Below are positions 31,532-44,800 of a stretch of 64,000 nucleotides of DNA, piece after piece. The stretch is from Anisus vortex. Lineage: Eukaryota; Mollusca; Gastropoda; Planorbidae. The notes beneath the pieces were generated by a model. It was not told the DNA's origin. It made no database searches and saw nothing but the letters and a program-made list of their open reading frames with translations. The translations under genes and the position numbers were made by a program. How positions within the stretch are numbered: position 1 is the first letter of the stretch; each line of letters begins with the position of its first letter. The stretch covers positions 3,615,001 to 3,679,000 of the forward strand of contig OX421503.1 in NCBI GenBank assembly GCA_949126835.1, written 5' to 3'.

Positions 31532-32997
31532 TTGAAGGGGTAAGCCGCAAGGCAGCGGAGGTTTGGAATCAGAGTATTCTTCTCCTAGACAGGCTACCAT
31601 CCAAGGTTAACGAGCCCCATTTGCCCGCTTCACGCGTCTACACAGAGTCACAGTGTGGCTTCAGGGCTGGTCGATCAACAGTGGACATGATCTTCTCACT
31701 ACGCCAGCTCCAGGAGAAGTGTCAGGAACAGCAGATGCCACTATATATAGCCTTCATAGACCTCACAAAGGCATTTGATCTGGTCAGTCAATGGTGCAAC
31801 CTCCGAGGAATTCCCACTCAGCAGCGGAGTAAAGCAGGGCTGCGTCCTCGCGCCTACACTCTTCGACATCTGTTTCTCTATGCTCCTCCAACACGCCTTC
31901 AAGGACTGCATCAAGGGTGTCTTCATCCACACCAGGTCTGATGGCAAGATCTACAACATAGCGCGCCTTCGTGCCAAGACCAAAGTCACAAAGGTCCTCA
32001 TTCGCGAGATGCTCTTCGCTGATAATGCAGCCTTGACATCTCACACAGAAGACAGACTCCAGCAGCTTGTCACTTGCTTCTCCCATGCCTGCAAGGAGTT
32101 CGTCCTGACTGTAAGCCTGAAAAAGACTAACGTTATGGCTCAGGGCACAGAGACCCCTCCAAACATTGTCATCGATGGACACACCCTGGAGGTTGTCGAG
32201 AACTTCACCTACCTTGGGTCAACTATCTCGAGTTCACAGTCCATCAACTCGGAGATCAACAGCAGGATCGCCAGGGCAGCCACAGTCATGGCCCAACTGA
32301 AACAGCTAGTGTGGGACAACTCCAGCCTCACCGAGAAGACCAGACTGCGCGTCTACCACGCCTGTGTACTCAGCACTCTCCTGTATGGCTGTGAGTCATG
32401 AACCACCTACGCGAGGCATGAAAGGAAGCTCAACAGCTTCCACATGAGGTGCCTACGGCGCATACTGCAGATCCAGTGGCAGGATAGGGTCTCCAATACA
32501 TAGGTGCTGGAGAGACAACATGAGCAGCCTTCATGCTGTGCTCATTGAGAAACGACTCAGGTGGCTCGGCCATGTAAAGAGAAAGAATGCAGGCCGCATT
32601 CCCAAAGACCTCCTCTATGGAGAACTGGTCGAAGGTCATAGGAAGACAGGGCGCCCGAAACTGCTCTTCAAGGACCTGTGCAAAAGGGACTTTTTCCAGA
32701 GCTCCATTGACCTCGACACATGGGAATGTCAAGCTGCTGACCGACCAACCTGGAGGCTCGCAGTCAGGCGTTGCTCATCCTGCGCAGAAACTGGGCGCAA
32801 TGAGAAAGCCATTCAGAATAGAACGAGGCGGAAACACCTACTACAACAGCCATCCGCCTTCAAATGTCTCAATTGCTCTGGGATTGCCACTCCCGAGTTG
32901 GTCTTCACAGCCATTCTCGGCGGTGCAGTTGGAAATTCACCTATGAAGCTACACCATCGTCTCACGAGACGGACGGATGCCGGCGACAACGACGGGA
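31532..32997 (+). pseudogene. RTE-type LINE fragment, degenerate ORF2
   Basis: GC-rich coding relic in AT-rich surroundings. Pieces in order: SQCGFRAGRSTVDMIFSLRQ, AFIDLTKAFDLVS, an internal deletion, SSGVKQGCVLAPTLFDICFS, then MLFADNAALTSH, ENFTYLGSTISSSQ, LLYGCES with a stop where Trp is usual, RRLRWLGHV-like and GRIPKDLLYGEL, and a C-terminal CCHH-like finger in another frame. The catalytic FADD motif reads FADN. Flanked by ATCTTGTT at 31524-31531 and 32998-33005; unit 3 has the empty site near 63400. It is 5'-truncated and inactive. Confidence 0.82.
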
Positions 32998-33005
32998 ATC
33001 TTGTT

Positions 33006-34082
33006 CGAGACACAGACAATCACATATTTTTTTTACTGAACAGATTTAGGAAAGAAATATTGTTATCAGGTTTAAAAAAAAGTTTTTTTCTTTAACAAAA
33101 AGCTTAAATGCCCGGTAATATTTTTTACTTTATTGACCTTTTCGTAGAGACATACCCTGCGACTAGGATTTAGATTTCCTAATAGATCTGATCACGCAAA
33201 TTGTCCTTGATTAGGAAATTTCTTGGTCTGGAAGGGAATAAAAGTTACTAGCAAACAAGAATACATGGTGAAGAAAAAAAAAAGGGACAAAACATAATGA
33301 GTAAGAAGCGGTACAATTGACAATTCTTAAATAGGCATGACCTTTTCAAAGGAAGAGATCATGTACTTCCGGTTCTTTTTTTTTAAATTTGTAATTATTT
33401 ATAGCATTTCTGTAAACAAAAAAGCATGCTTTTGCTAATGTTTGACAGTTGATTTCAACCTCGTCAGCCAGTTCTATTCTTTTAGAAATATTCAAAGGCA
33501 ACAAGATTAGTTATGAGGAATCAGTTTTTAACGTCAAAAGTGAGATGCGATAATTAATACTGAAAGTGTTAGTCGCGTTAAGATATATTCAGCATTGTTT
33601 ATAAAATAAATTAGTCAAAAGTTGCGTCCTTGGTTATTTGAAAAACACAATGCGTAGATTTATAAAAACTAACAAAAAACTAAAATTATTTTTGCATTAA
33701 GCAATTAGTTTGGGATTATGAGTCGGTCATTCTTCACGTCTGACATTCAAAATCCATCGTTTTCTTTTGGCAACATTTTTTGGAAAAAAAATAAAATTGA
33801 ATCCACTATATATTTGTATACAACCAGTAACGCAACACACAGACATGTTTTGAATAAAATGATCGAATGGGACCGGATATGTTTTTCTCGTCTACCTTCT
33901 ATGCATGCTTAATCGTTAAGACTTGTCAAGAGGTGGGGAAAAAAGAACGTATACATTTAAAATCGATCAAAAGAGTCATTTAAATAGGCGTAATCGGATA
34001 TATTTATTTTCAGTTAACCCGATGTGAGCAGCCCCAGAAAATTAGCGTTCTATGAACCAAAGAGTTAATAACAACACTTTGG
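33006..34082. other. Intergenic between units 2 and 3
   Basis: Partly aligned with 63411-63879. No gene seen; the ORF 33718-33912 has no recognisable feature. Confidence 0.5.
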
Positions 34083-34547
34083 CTATAGCTGCTAAGACTG
34101 CCCAGGAAATGAAGCCTGATACTACATAAAAACTGATTACTTCAACAAACTCTAATATGGAGGATCAAGTGGACAACAGTAAGAGCTAAACTTTAAGCAA
34201 CTTTTGACCACTAATATGGGAAACCCAACATTTCTATAAACACCTGTAACACCTGAACAAGTCTACTTGTCAGTCGGGTCTTAAAGATTGATTTCAATTT
34301 GTTTCTCTTAATTAATATGAAACTGTGCATTATTTCAATAATATTGGGTTGTGAAAATGATAGTGAAATAGATAGATAATGTTTGATAGACCCAACAAAA
34401 GCAGAAAATATGAATTTAGCAAGCTGGCAATTGACTTATTGGTAAATACGTGAGTTGGGCCAAAATTGTTTCACTAATTTTGATATAAAGATACCGATAT
34501 ATTATATCTGAAGTATGGAGAGTAACACTGTAAAGGTGTGTATCAAT

Positions 34548-34618
34548 AATAATAATAATAATAATAATTGGCCATTTATATCGCGCCTCACTCCATGCTA
34601 ATGCAAGCATGCTCAATG
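34548..34618 (+). mobile_element. 71-bp (AAT)n-led insertion, SINE/LINE tail-like
   Basis: An AATAAT run followed by TTGGCCATTTATATCGCGCC and a GCATGCTCAATGG end interrupts sequence that is continuous in unit 2 (near 17310). The block resembles short repeats seen at ends of invertebrate retroposons. Confidence 0.4.
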
Positions 34619-35164
34619 GGGAAATACCGTAATCCTTCTTACGTTTGTTTAATGATATAATTCTCATTCATAGTCTTTTGACAGGTGAAAGAAAATAGTT
34701 GTAAAAAAAAAGATTTAAAAAAAAATGTTTTTAAAAGGCTGTTTTGTATTTGGAAAGAGCCTGTGACTTTAGGATAGGTCTGCATAGATACAGCCAATGC
34801 TGCGAAGCTGGTGAAATCACAAGAGCGCAAATATAAACGTCTACCGAGACTATGGAGCCAATGATAATGATGATTTAAGACAACAACCGAACAATATTTT
34901 AAAACTATATAACTTAATACAATTTAGTAATGTAAATACAATAAAACATAAAAACAATGCTGTCCAATAGAAGTATATCGCGTTTCCTTACAATAATAGA
35001 TGTGCATCCTAGAAATCAACAGTCTCTCGACTAATCTCGACCTACCTGGGACATGGCCGCCAACAAGAGGTTTCCATTTATACAAATCCTAGTCAAGTAT
35101 CTCTATCTGAACGAAGTTAAGCTCTAGTGTTCAAAATGCATAACTTTGTGATCATGGATAGAAT

Positions 35165-35490
35165 TATGAAGCCACAAAGCTTGTCCGTTAGCTAAAGGCT
35201 GCTTTTGCTTTGCCCTTTCTAGCTTTATGTCTGCCTCTGTCTTTCCTAGTAGTCTACTATGCCCCCTACGTACTTGAAACTTTCCAAACATTCTAGAAAT
35301 TCTCCTTCTAGACTATTGGGGATTTGCCTATTCTATTGGCCTTTAGGACTTTACTGTTTCCTCTATGGATATTCAGACCAATGCATGTAGAGTAATTAGC
35401 TACATCGGTTGTTTAGTCCTGCATTTACTGTTGGGTGTGTGAAAGGAGGGCCAAGTCATCGGCAAAGTCACGGTCGTCAAACGGTTTTTA
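35165..35490 (-). pseudogene. Old LINE reverse-transcriptase fragment (unit 3 copy)
   Basis: Same relic as 17880-18075 but extending further. Around 35457-35486 the minus strand reads FDDRDFADDL, the reverse-transcriptase catalytic FADD region. Unit 2 lacks the stretch from about 35459 to 35848, so it was probably deleted there. The rest to 35848 has no clear product. Confidence 0.5.
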
Positions 35491-36682
35491 GAGTGTCCTT
35501 TGTGTCGCTTTCCGCTTAGTCTATAGGGCGGCTGTCTTCAACACATTTATGTAATCAATTCAAATGTCCATTTATTTGGATCACCAAAGTAGTCTAATCT
35601 TTTCCTATTTCATAATACAGTAAATGGCAGTTGATGCAATTAATTTTGCATAATTTGTTATCACTAATAGTTACTCTGCAAACAATAGTGGAAGGTGAAA
35701 TAAAAACTACACTATTAAATAGTTGGCTGAATAGCAATGTATTCATTGAACACACTATAGTTTACAAGCATGAATACTTAGTTTTTAGCGAATATTCAGT
35801 AAAAATTGCAACATTTGGGGGACTTTTTCTTAAATCTCTCTCTCCCTAACATCAAAACATGACTACACCACTGATTCCATAAAAAAATGGCATGGTGTGT
35901 CATACAACTCGCCCATATCACTAGTACGTTTTTTTTAAATGAGTAGCTTCGACTTTCAAATCCGTACGTCACAATCTCCATTCGTTAAATTACTGTCTAA
36001 TTATGTGATCTATTTTTGACACTCCTCAATATATCATTATCTTTCTGCTGCAGTAGAGAATACACTATGTGACGTAATTTCTCATAATTCTACTTGTTTA
36101 ATTATAGCATGCAGTGTAAAATAATTTCAGAAAGTATTTCTATTGCTTACATTTTAGAAGTCTATTATTATTGCTAGCCAATCATAACTTATCTCTAGTG
36201 CATATTTAAATATGTGTATACATTTAGAAACCTCATTTCACTTCATATTTTTCTCACCTAAAATTGTGAGTAGCCTTTTAAAAAAAAAATGTTATTACAT
36301 ACGTTTTATGAATACATTTTTTAAGCTTTACAAGTAGATAAATATTTGACATTACTTTCATTAACATGTTTTAAAATATTTCTTACATCGTAATGATACT
36401 AACATATTTTATGTATAGACCTACAAATTCTAGAAATAAAGATAGGATGCAAACTATAAGTACTTAAAACAATCGTATCTCAGATATTCTTAAGAAAAAT
36501 ACTTTGCTTTTTATTAAGTATTTTCTTCAACGTTTAATAGTAAATAAGATTTGTTTCTGGCATTAAACTCACAGAAGTCTTAAACAAAATAAATAAAATA
36601 GTAAACTTCTAAAAAGATTCATTTAAATACCCACCAAAAGGTTTGATCTATTCCTAGTTAATTTTACACTGTGTGAAACCGA

Positions 36683-37180
36683 CATCCGTAGCACAGTTCA
36701 CCCATGCAGATGTCACTGACACAGTAATTCACCGTGTAGCACGAGATCGAAAATAGTCGGGGCGTGACAGGAGACTGGTTGCTCAACGTGTGGAGCTGCC
36801 CATTGTGTAGAGAAGACAGAAGTCAGTCAGAATTAGATAGATAGTTAGAGATTAACATTGTCCTGATATTATTATCAAAAAAGAAAACGTGTTGAGCTGA
36901 TGTGAAGTCAATGTTTATTCTTGAATACTATTTGTGCTAAAACTGGCCTTGCATTAATCATTGAATGTGAGAGAGTGGAAGTTAAAATCATTGTCAAAAA
37001 ATAAAACAATTACAACATAATGACGTCACCAAACATGTCACATTTAATCATCCAGGAATACTGTCAATAGATTTATTAACAACAGATGATACTGCTGTTT
37101 TCTAGTAGCTAGATTTCAAGATATGTACTAGAGTGTAACTAGAGTAATTAAACATTTTGTTAGTAACTGCCTTAAAATTG
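36683..37180. mobile_element. ~0.5-kb unit 3-specific insertion, unclassified
   Basis: Interrupts sequence continuous in unit 2 (near 19617). It has no coding capacity. The composition (a GC-richer start, a GTGTGGAGCTGCCC block, internal AATAAAAC) is compatible with a solo LTR, but no TG...CA ends with duplicated flanks could be fixed. Confidence 0.3.
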
Positions 37181-37348
37181 TGTTCAGGTAAAATAAGTTC
37201 CATAATTATTTAGCAAAGGAATTGTGCATGTCCCAAGCTAAAGACTATGATCTTTAACTTTTCAAAATCTAACATTGTTATAGTGAATTTATTAGAAAAT
37301 TTAAATATTTTGTTTAATAAATTCAACTCAAAACCAGAAAAATATTAC

Positions 37349-38429
37349 GCTAGTATTAGAGACCGAACGAAATTCGGTTTCGGCTTCGGTTTCGGTGCCG
37401 AAAAAAAGGCAAAAAACCTTTTTCGGTGGGGTTTCGGTTTCGGCCGAAGCCAAAAGGTTAGTTTTCGGTTTGTTTACGGTTTCGGCCGAACTGATATTGA
37501 CTTTCGTTCATCAGCCGAATATCTATTTTAACTTTCAAAATTCAAAATGCTACGCTATTGCTGCATCTATTACTCCGCTTATCGATACTTTCATTTTAGT
37601 TAATCTTTGTGAAGTAGGGATGTTAGAAAACCGGATTTCGAGAGGAAATCATTCATAACTGTGTCCCACGATTTATTGATCTTTTTATCTGAATAAATAT
37701 TAATTTGTAAACCCTTAACATTATATTCCTTGCAAACACTCGTTGTCGAAATTCGAAAACGGAAACATTTATAGATCAGTGTTGTGTGCGCACGGAAAAA
37801 GAATATAAGCTCTAAAAATAGAGCAGGCGGTCCATCTTATTATAGTCAATGATAATAGGATTAATAGGCATACAAGTATTCATTTAAAAGTCGAAAAAAA
37901 TGCGATTAAATAAAACGGAACTTGTCTAACAATTACTTCATTTAGAATCGGGAATTGCAAAAAAAGAAGATAATAGCATAAAAAACTAAAGCAAGCGGTT
38001 CATGTATATTATAGTCTATGGTATTATCAATGTAAATTTGTCTTTTCACAACTATAACTTAATTTGTCCGGGGGCGGAGAGAGGGGAAAGAAAATGGGTA
38101 AAAAATCGGATATTTAGAACCGAAAATAGGTTTTGAGAAAAAAAAGGATATTAACATCATTAATGTGAAGTAGAAGTTAATAATAACGGATTATTTAATC
38201 ACTTCAAAGAATGGTTTACTCAAATAGTGTGCCCATAAACTAGTTAATATTGCACATAAAATGTGCAGTCTTTTGAAATCATTTGTTTCGCATTTTCGGT
38301 TTATTTTTCGGTTTCGGCCGAAGTTGTAGTTAAACTTTTGGTTTCGGCTTCGGTTTCGGCCGATATTCGGTATGGTTTCGTTTTCGGCCAAAAGTAAAAG
38401 TGTGGTTTCGGTCGGTCTCTAGCTGGTAT
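37349..38429. mobile_element. Non-autonomous hAT-like element with GGTTTCGG subterminal repeats
   Basis: The element is 37357-38421 (1065 bp), flanked by GCTAGTAT and GCTGGTAT (7 of 8). The ends are TAGAGACCGAACGAAA and, read inward from the right, TAGAGACCGACCGAAA. Both ends carry many GGTTTCGG / TTCGGCCGAA repeats, the kind of clustered transposase-binding sites seen in hATs. Unit 2 has the empty site at about 19805-19815. The interior has no transposase; ORFs 37247-37658 are reads through the repeats. Confidence 0.78.
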
Positions 38430-38656
38430 AGAAATTCACAAATGCTCAAGTAAAGTGGATGGAATTTTATCTTAACCCTTCCAACACTGACCTACTTCTA
38501 TCTATGCTGCCTTCAGTTCCGCTATATACGCGCCCGGGACTGTAAGGGTTAATATAAGACATCATCAAAGCAATCATTATTATTTTTTTTTTTTATTTCA
38601 TACCTTTGTAGAAAATATTTCAGATATGTTGTTAAAACCATTATTACTTGTGGGCC

Positions 38657-38663
38657 TATAAAA
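38657..38663 (+). promoter_or_regulatory. TATA box of lectin 3
   Basis: TATAAAA, 77 bp before the ATG, aligned with the lectin 2 box at 19955. Confidence 0.58.
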
Positions 38664-38733
38664 TGCAAGATATTTAATACAGTTTCTTATAATAGATACA
38701 ACAGACTAAGGTGCCTTGACGGACTACCTACAG

Positions 38734-38809
38734 ATGGCGCCTAGTTCATTGTGTGTCTGCCTAGTTGTAGTCTTGGCACATATCGTTTTTCTGGCGCAAG
38801 GACAGTCTG
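38734..38809 (+). CDS. Lectin 3 exon 1: signal peptide
   Basis: 25 codons plus one base, then the GTATGA donor. Two substitutions (Leu for Met at residue 6, His for Gln at residue 16) relative to lectin 2, plus Ser at residue 25. Confidence 0.75.
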
Positions 38810-41800
38810 GTATGAAGTTATAATTGTCTGTCTAACTTTGTTTTAGACTATTTAATTTTCTCATAATATCTATCAATCTGTCTGTCAGTTTATCTAAATA
38901 CGTGTATTTGTGTGTGTAACGTTTAGTTAAGGTTTTCATTTTCATAAATATAACATTTTTATATCATTTTAAATTCTTTTTAATCTTTAAATTGTAATTT
39001 TCTAGTAATCTGCCTGTATGCTGATTCCATTCTTGCTAATGGCACCTGTTTCAGGTATAACTCAACTAAAGTCACCTGGGCAGACGGAAAAGTAAGTTGT
39101 TTCCCTTGTTGTTTCAATAAATGTATCGATATTGTTTTAATATACAAAATCATCAAACAAAAAAAATTATTTGTGATTATTGGTTGTATTTTTTTATTTG
39201 CCCTTTATGTTCTTTACTTAATACTGACATAAATGATAGTTTTAATAAAGTTTATATGGCTGGTTGATAGGGGTTGATAGTTTGATTTAAAAAAACGAAG
39301 ACAAAATTATAATTATTTTTTTAATGAGGCAATTTTAAATTTTAAAACATAAAATAATTTTAATTGATTAATTATATTTCTTTGTACAATTATCAAAACC
39401 CATTTTGGCAACATGAAATCATTTCAATTCGTGCATTTAACCAAGTAAAATTATTTGCGTTTAAACATTTTGCGCAATTAGAGAAATTCATTAAACGTCA
39501 AAATCTAAATAGCATTTTTATTTTCCGAGAAACTTGTGAATATTTCAGGATATAAAAATGAATGAATCGCTCAAATACTTTTAAAACAACTTATTAACGC
39601 AATTAAAACTTGTCATTTTTTTTCAAATTTACATTAAAAAATTTAGACTAGTGATTATAAAGATTTCAATGAATGACTTTTACTACTGTACTTCTAATTC
39701 CTTTAATCATCTCAAAGCGAGCCGCCGGCTTTACGATACAAGGGCTAAATATAGACAAAAGGACCCTGCAGATTGTGTCTTTAAAGTAAAACAATAACAA
39801 GAGATGCTATACATTAATGTTGTTGGTTAACGTGTAGTTTTGTTTTCTTGTTCGCCGAAACGGTCTATTAGGCTTTCAAACTTTAGTATTCTAAGTTTTT
39901 ACGTTTGCATTTACTATTTACTTATGTGTCATATAGAAGTGTAACATATAATTTATTATCCATTTTATATATGGTTGTGTTTCAGCTAGTAAAGTAAATT
40001 GTGTTGTTTGTTTTCTTTTTCCTAAAATATCTAAAGGCTTTTTGTGCCAGTATGAACGGAGCTCTGGCTATGGTCACTTCTGCAGCACAGATAGCCACAG
40101 CATTAAAGAACGACAGGTTTAGTACGTATATAAATTACAATAAAATATATTGGTTTACTACTAGTAACTAAATGAATACTAGTTTGGAAAATACAAATGA
40201 TCCGCCAAATGAATAATGTCATGTATATTGTTTTTCCAAGAATTGGAACACGCAATGTTTATTCTCCTCTCTCTCTCTTTTCTTACTACACGCGATATTA
40301 GGACGTTTAGTAGGAAAACGAAAGGTTCTAGGTAATGCTGGGATTCTGTGTTGATCTCAAATTCTCAGAGTCTGGGAACGACTCATTATTTAATAGGGGA
40401 AGTACATATCGTTTTGTTATGAGTTTTGTAATGTTACCATGATTTTCACCCCTACTGGTAGTGGGTCTGTCCCTTGCACCACTCGGATAGTATTTAATGA
40501 TTTGTTTTGTCTGAAAGACGGAGAGTTTCAAAAGATGTTCCTTTGAACGTTTGTGTTTGCACTATTTTATTCTAACTGTACATAATAGATATATTGTATA
40601 TATTGAACATACCACCTGAAATAAACTATCAACAACAGTTACACTGAAGCTTCTTTGTCAAGTTACTATCCTATTGTGTTGTATACATTACTATAAGATT
40701 TATCTACTACCATAATTTACAAGAGAGGAAATGTTGGAATACAAATACTGAATTTGTGCCCAGGACTATAAGAAGAGTTCGTGTAATACTGAAACATAAA
40801 TACTAATAATTAAAGTCTCCCCTAGGACTAACGAGAATTATCAGCAAGATCTACACAGCTCTGGCCACAAGGGGATTGTGGACGTAACAAAATTTGGTGG
40901 TCTCGCCCGGTATATTTGAGTTCTACTTTTCCTGACCTAGGATTGACAAGATTTGGTAGTCTCGTTCGGTAGATTTGAGTTCTACTTTTCTTGATCTAGC
41001 TGACCTATAAATATTTTGTGACATTAGTAGTACTGAGAGCGGCATATTTGTATTTCGTTTTCAGGACTGTGAAACTATTCTTTTTAAAAAGAGGAGAGAA
41101 CTGGTTTGCGTTTTTATTCCTTGGGAAGTGTGAAGATTCCACGAAGTGTTTAATATTATATTGTGCAAATTTCTGGACAAATCGTAAGTTGGAACTTTAT
41201 ATTTTATTATACAATATATACTACTCTACTATAACAAATATTTCGAACGCTATACTATGGCTTCGAATATATCAAGTGAGGAACTTAATGCCATGTCATT
41301 TGCTGAACTAAAAGAATTAGCTGAGTCCTTTGGGATTGAGGCAGGACAGGCAAGACCTAATCGTAATCGTTTGACCAAAGAAATTATGACATGTTTGAAC
41401 GGGCAGAATGCCATGAACACTGGTAGTGTAGTTGAAGTGGGACAGAACGATATCAATGAAGGTTATATAGCTCCCAGTGGGGGCGAGGTAATTGCCCACG
41501 GAGACGAGGTAAGAAATATGTCATCTAGATCATCAAACAATGATGAAGATGAAGGGTTGAGTGAAAACCTAAAATTCCAATTAGCTATGAAGAGAATGGA
41601 ATTGGAAAGATTTAGGATAGAAAATGAAAGAATTAGGATAGAAACTGAAAGGGAAAATGAAAGAATTAGGATAGAAACTGAAAGCAGAGAAAGGATAGAG
41701 ATGGCACGCATGAATAGACCTGACCATCGTAGGGACAGCAATGGTATGGATATTAGCGCAATGAAGCAACACTTGCCTATATTCAGAGAAGAAGATGTTC

Positions 41801-44800
41801 AAGATTTCTTTTTGCTTTTTGAGAGGATAGCTGTAGATTATCAGTTCCCTGATGATAAGATGGCTTTATTGTTAAGGTCAACTCTCAACAAAGGAAAAGC
41901 ATTGGACGTAGTGTTGAGTTTAACACCCGAGGAAATAAATGACTATGAAGTAATCAAAGATAGGGTGCTAAAAAGTTATTCCCTGACACCAGAAAAATAT
42001 AGAAAGCTATTTAGAGACAGAAAGAAGGCATATGATCAAACTCATGTAGACTTTTTGAGACAAAAGGAGAAAATGTTAGAACAGTGGCTAAGGTCACAGA
42101 ATGTAAGTGAGTTTGATAAACTCAAGAACCTAATATTGTTTGAGGAATTCAATGATTGTATTCGAGTGGATATTAAAACCCACATCTCAGACCGAGGGGT
42201 TGAAGATGTGCATGAAGCTGCTAGATTGGCAGATAACTATGCCATAATTCACGCCAGCATAAAGCCATATTATGCTGAAAAACCCAAAGTGCACAAACCA
42301 GAGCCCAAGGAGGCTAGTAAACCAAAAGAGACAAGTGAAAACAATAATAAGAACAGTGGTGTAAATAATAATAGTAACTTAGTTCATTTCAGGAAGCAGA
42401 CAGATGTAAATAAAGCAAAGGTGGTATGTTTCAATTGCAAGAAAGAGGGCCACATGAAGAAAGATTGTTGGATCCTTACCAAGAAGCAAGGTGCTATTCT
42501 ACACTGTGCCAGAGTGCAGAAAGATAGCAAGCAGACAGAAGAAGTGTGCAACACAGGGTCAAGAAACTCAAAAGAAATGCGGCCGGCATCGCCCATAGTT
42601 GTGGAGTCGATGGTTTTTGAGAACAGTCTATCTAAGGTAAAAGAGAATAGCTGTACTCAATCTATTATGCTTTCAGAAGGCCGTGAGGAACAGATGGTTC
42701 CTGAAGTCCCGGAAGAGGACGACCTATCCGATTTTCGACCCTTTGTCTACGAGGGGACAGTGTCGACAGAAGTCGATGTACTCAGCAAGAAGAAAATACA
42801 GATATTACGTGACACGGGCTCTGCTGTCAGCGTGATCCTGGAGGGCAGTGTGCCGTTAACGGATGCCACCAGTACCGGTGAGTCTGTTGTGCTGAGAGGT
42901 GCTAGTATGGAGGCTGTGGAAGCTCCACTGCACAGAATAAAACTCGAGTCGGATATTTTTACAGGTAACATCGTAGTGGGAGTGTGGCGCGCACTACCCG
43001 TCAAAGGCGTTTCCATGATATTAGGAAATGACATTATGGGCGGCAGAGTCACTGTCGAGCCCATGGTTAAAGTGTTGGAGACAAAGATGGCGGAGGACAA
43101 AAACCTACGTCCTGCCAATGAACGCCCAACATGTGCACTGACAAGAGCAATGCATAAAAAGAAGTCGGTAAAGACTCCTGCTACGCCGTGTAGTGCAACG
43201 AAAGATGTGTTTGTCTGTTCTGAAGACACACATGCGAATGAAACAGTGATAACAGAAACACCTGACATCGATTTAAGTGCTACGTTCTTTGCTGAACTAA
43301 CAACTGGTGATGCAACCGAGAACGATAACATTTTGTCACCAAAGCAGAAATTGGTGAAAGAACAATTGAATGACGAAGTAATAATGCAACTCAGAATGAA
43401 AGCTGTTGATATAAAGACTGCAGATGCAATGGCGGAATGTTTCCACATGAAAGATGAAGTGTTGATGAGAAAGTCGAAACCGCTCAACTCAGGTACAAAC
43501 GAGTGGGACAGTATTCACCAGATTGTAATACCTAAGTGCTATCGTCAAGATATACTGCGTATGGCGCATGATCTTCCTTTCGCTGGTCACATGGGAGTCC
43601 GAAAAACGCACCACCGTATCCTCCCTTACTTCTACTGGCCAGGACTGAGAAGAGATGTCGAACAATACTGCAAGACTTGCCACGTATGCCAAATGGTAGG
43701 ACGTCCTAACCAACGAATTCCTGTCGCTCCACTCCAGCCGATACCAGCGTTCGACGAACCATTCAGTCATATACTCATTGATTGCGTGGGCCCGTTGCCG
43801 AAAACAAAAGCCGGTTTTCAATACCTGCTCACAGTCATGTGTTCATCCACTCGCTTCCCGGAAGCCATTCCGTTGCGGAACATAACAACAGTGAAGGTGG
43901 TAGACGCCCTGACAAATTTCTTCACACGTTATGGCCTACCGAAGACAGTACAGTCCGACCAGGGGACTAACTTTACTTCGAACATTTTCAAACAAGTCAT
44001 GGAACAATTAGGGATAAGCCATAGGCTATCAAGTGCCTATCATCCTGAGAGCCAGGGAGCTCTGGAAAGGTTTCATCAGACATTAAAATCGATGCTTAAA
44101 AAGTACTGTTATGAAAACGAGAAAGACTGGGATAAGGGTGTGCCTTATGTACTGTTCGCTGCAAGGGAGGCCACTCAGGAATCCCTGGGGTTTAGCCCAT
44201 TCGAACTTGTGTATGGACACTCAGTCAGAGGTCCGTTGAAACTTCTTCATGAAACTTGGCTAACGGACAGTGAACCGATTGGACTTTTGTCATATGTAGA
44301 TAAATTTAAAAATAGGCTTTATCATGCTTTTAACCATGTGAAGATTCATTTTCCACAGATGCAGGAGCGTATGAGACAGAACTATGACCGTAAAGCTACA
44401 GCTAGAACTTTTGCACCAGGTGACAAAGTTCTTGTGTTTCTACCTTTGCAAAATCAGCCTTTAAGTGCAAAGTTTAGTGGACCCTATGAGATAGAGTCAA
44501 AGCTTGGCGAGGTCAATTATTTGATAAAGACTCCTGACCGGAGACAAAAGCAGAGGGTATGCCATATTAATTTGCTTAAGCCCTATGTTTCCAGGGAAAA
44601 GAGTAAACCACGGGAGGTCCCCATGATTTCATTAGCTAGGGTCCCGACGGATTTATCTAGGATAGAATATAAGTTTGCAGAAAGTAAACTTAATAATACA
44701 GATGCCCTTAAGAGTTTAGATACAAGGCTAGAACATCTTCCGGTAGAAGATAAGGAGAAGATTATTGAGCTGGTACATGAATATAAGTCACTGTTTACAG

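Larger units (their letters stand above)
16826..34082 (+). repeat. Lectin array unit 2 (segmental duplication)
   Basis: A unit starting CTACAGCTGCTAAGACTGCC that recurs with moderate divergence from 34083 and again from 63880. Shared order: 5' flank with an old LINE piece, TATA box, lectin exons, 3' flank. Unit-specific insertions are a LINE (18687-19289), a microsatellite expansion (20140-20560), a LINE (22064-22460), the piggyBac region and an RTE fragment (31532-32997). The start point is arbitrary within a tandem array. Confidence 0.8.

Noticed and set aside
37247..37658. Gly/Phe-rich ORFs
   Set aside because: Translations of the GGTTTCGG terminal repeats of a transposon.
42747..43487. 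Long minus-strand ORF within element 2, and others at 41463-41741 and 44583-45092
   Set aside because: Shadows of the intact Gag-Pol frame; no known motifs.
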